A DNA stretch of 64,000 bases from NCBI GenBank assembly GCA_002368175.1, contig AP018172.1:7443001-7507000 (forward strand). Direction: 5' to 3'. The stretch is from Calothrix sp. NIES-2098. GTDB lineage: Bacteria > Cyanobacteriota > Cyanobacteriia > Cyanobacteriales > Nostocaceae. Position numbers and translations under genes: made by a program. Shown here piece by piece: positions 63,658-64,000 of the stretch; position 1 is the first letter of the stretch; every line of letters begins with the position of its first letter. The notes beneath the pieces are model-generated. The model was not told the origin of the DNA. It worked only from the letters and a program-made list of their open reading frames with translations, and ran no database searches.

Positions 63658-64000
63658 TTAGGCAATTCCTGCTTGTTGAAAGATTTGTTGAGGCGTAATT
63701 TGCAAGCCTTCTAATATATAATCATCCAAGCTATCAGTACCACGTTTTGTTTGAGGTAGAGCATCCGGGTAAAAAATAGTAATAGTTTTTGCTCTGGTAT
63801 CAACAACCCAAACTCTTTCAACTTTAGCTTTTAAATAATCAGTTGCTTTTTCTGTCATTTCCCCGAAAGTTTGACTGGGGGAGATAATTTCAATGACTAA
63901 TTCGGGTGCAACGGGACAAGCGTCATCTTCCAACCAATCGCTAGGAAGAAGATTATAAGAAACGTACGTTAAATCTGCAACAGGAACCCAGTCTTTTTGA
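63658..64000 (-). CDS. Uma2 family protein (partial, N-terminus beyond window)
   Basis: The frame is open to the right edge (113 codons plus one base). Family marks include PSDWLEDDACPVAPELVIEI, ISPSQTFGEMTEKATDYLKA and VERVWVVDTRAKTITIFYP. The visible part is the C-terminal two thirds of a normal 180-200-residue member. It converges on the cpc operon. It is a different subgroup from the copy at 52777. Confidence 0.88.
   Translation of the reverse strand, partial: QKDWVPVADLTYVSYNLLPSDWLEDDACPVAPELVIEIISPSQTFGEMTEKATDYLKAKVERVWVVDTRAKTITIFYPDALPQTKRGTDSLDDYILEGLQITPQQIFQQAGIA

Noticed and set aside
63658..63933. Uma2 start at 63933
   Set aside because: Family-like sequence continues upstream in frame to the window edge (PVADLTYVSYNLLPSDW), so the TTG there is internal.

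Overview
The window is chromosomal DNA from a filamentous, very probably heterocyst-forming (Nostocales-type) cyanobacterium. Evidence includes a phycocyanin operon with rod linkers, the phycobilin enzyme PcyA, a phylloquinone (men) cluster, split transhydrogenase subunits, many GCGATCGC (HIP1) octamers, and the short tandem heptamer repeats and small dispersed palindromic repeats typical of Nostoc relatives. Base composition is moderately AT-rich and no rRNA, tRNA, CRISPR or complete insertion sequence was recognised.

Layout. 1-2790 (minus): pntA1-pntA2-pntB transhydrogenase, with pntB cut by the left edge. 3627-7797 (plus): a DUF2808 exported protein, then the conserved rpmH-rnpA-PH domain-yidC-jag-DUF177 block. 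8429-15898 (plus): a Ycf46-like AAA ATPase, an SH3 protein, a five-repeat peptidoglycan-binding protein, a soluble histidine kinase and a PBP4-type carboxypeptidase. 16172-19831 (minus): lptC, a LabA-like NYN protein and metG. 20205-24004 (plus): an acyltransferase, a neighbouring esterase-like hydrolase, an EcsC-like protein and a RelE-type toxin-antitoxin pair, followed by a 21/42-bp tandem array. 24571-32529 (plus): pepA, the lipid cluster plsX-fabH-fabD-plsC, an AI-2E family transporter, DUF2288 and a SUKH protein. 32564-38063: the phylloquinone cluster menF (minus), menA-menC-menE (plus) and menI (minus).

38197-49045 (minus) is the most unusual part. A HopA1-domain protein sits beside an APH-fold kinase, the same pairing that dehydrates Ser/Thr in thioamitide and class V lanthipeptide pathways. 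Behind it is an overlapping pair made of a 1495-residue SF1 helicase carrying an IF-2 N-terminal-like domain and a protein with a degenerate phospholipase D motif. A histone-deacetylase-family protein follows.

49242-57845 holds an MscS channel, an SLH porin-like or cell-wall protein with a peculiar Cys/Gly/Asn tail, a Uma2 protein, an alpha/beta hydrolase, a membrane-anchored Ser/Thr kinase and secreted proteins. 58101-63551 (plus) is a light-harvesting region: pcyA, a decayed DUF2887 gene, then cpcB-cpcA-linker-linker-cpcD. A perfect TTGCACA-N4-TTGCACA direct repeat lies 374 bp before cpcB. This is the L box bound by RcaC, so the operon looks like the red-light-induced cpc2 operon of type III chromatic acclimation. 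A partial Uma2 gene runs off the right edge.

Taken together, the genes serve photosynthetic pigment and quinone supply, membrane lipid and envelope synthesis, and ribosome/translocon housekeeping, with a small accessory zone around 38-48 kb that holds the best candidates for undescribed biochemistry.
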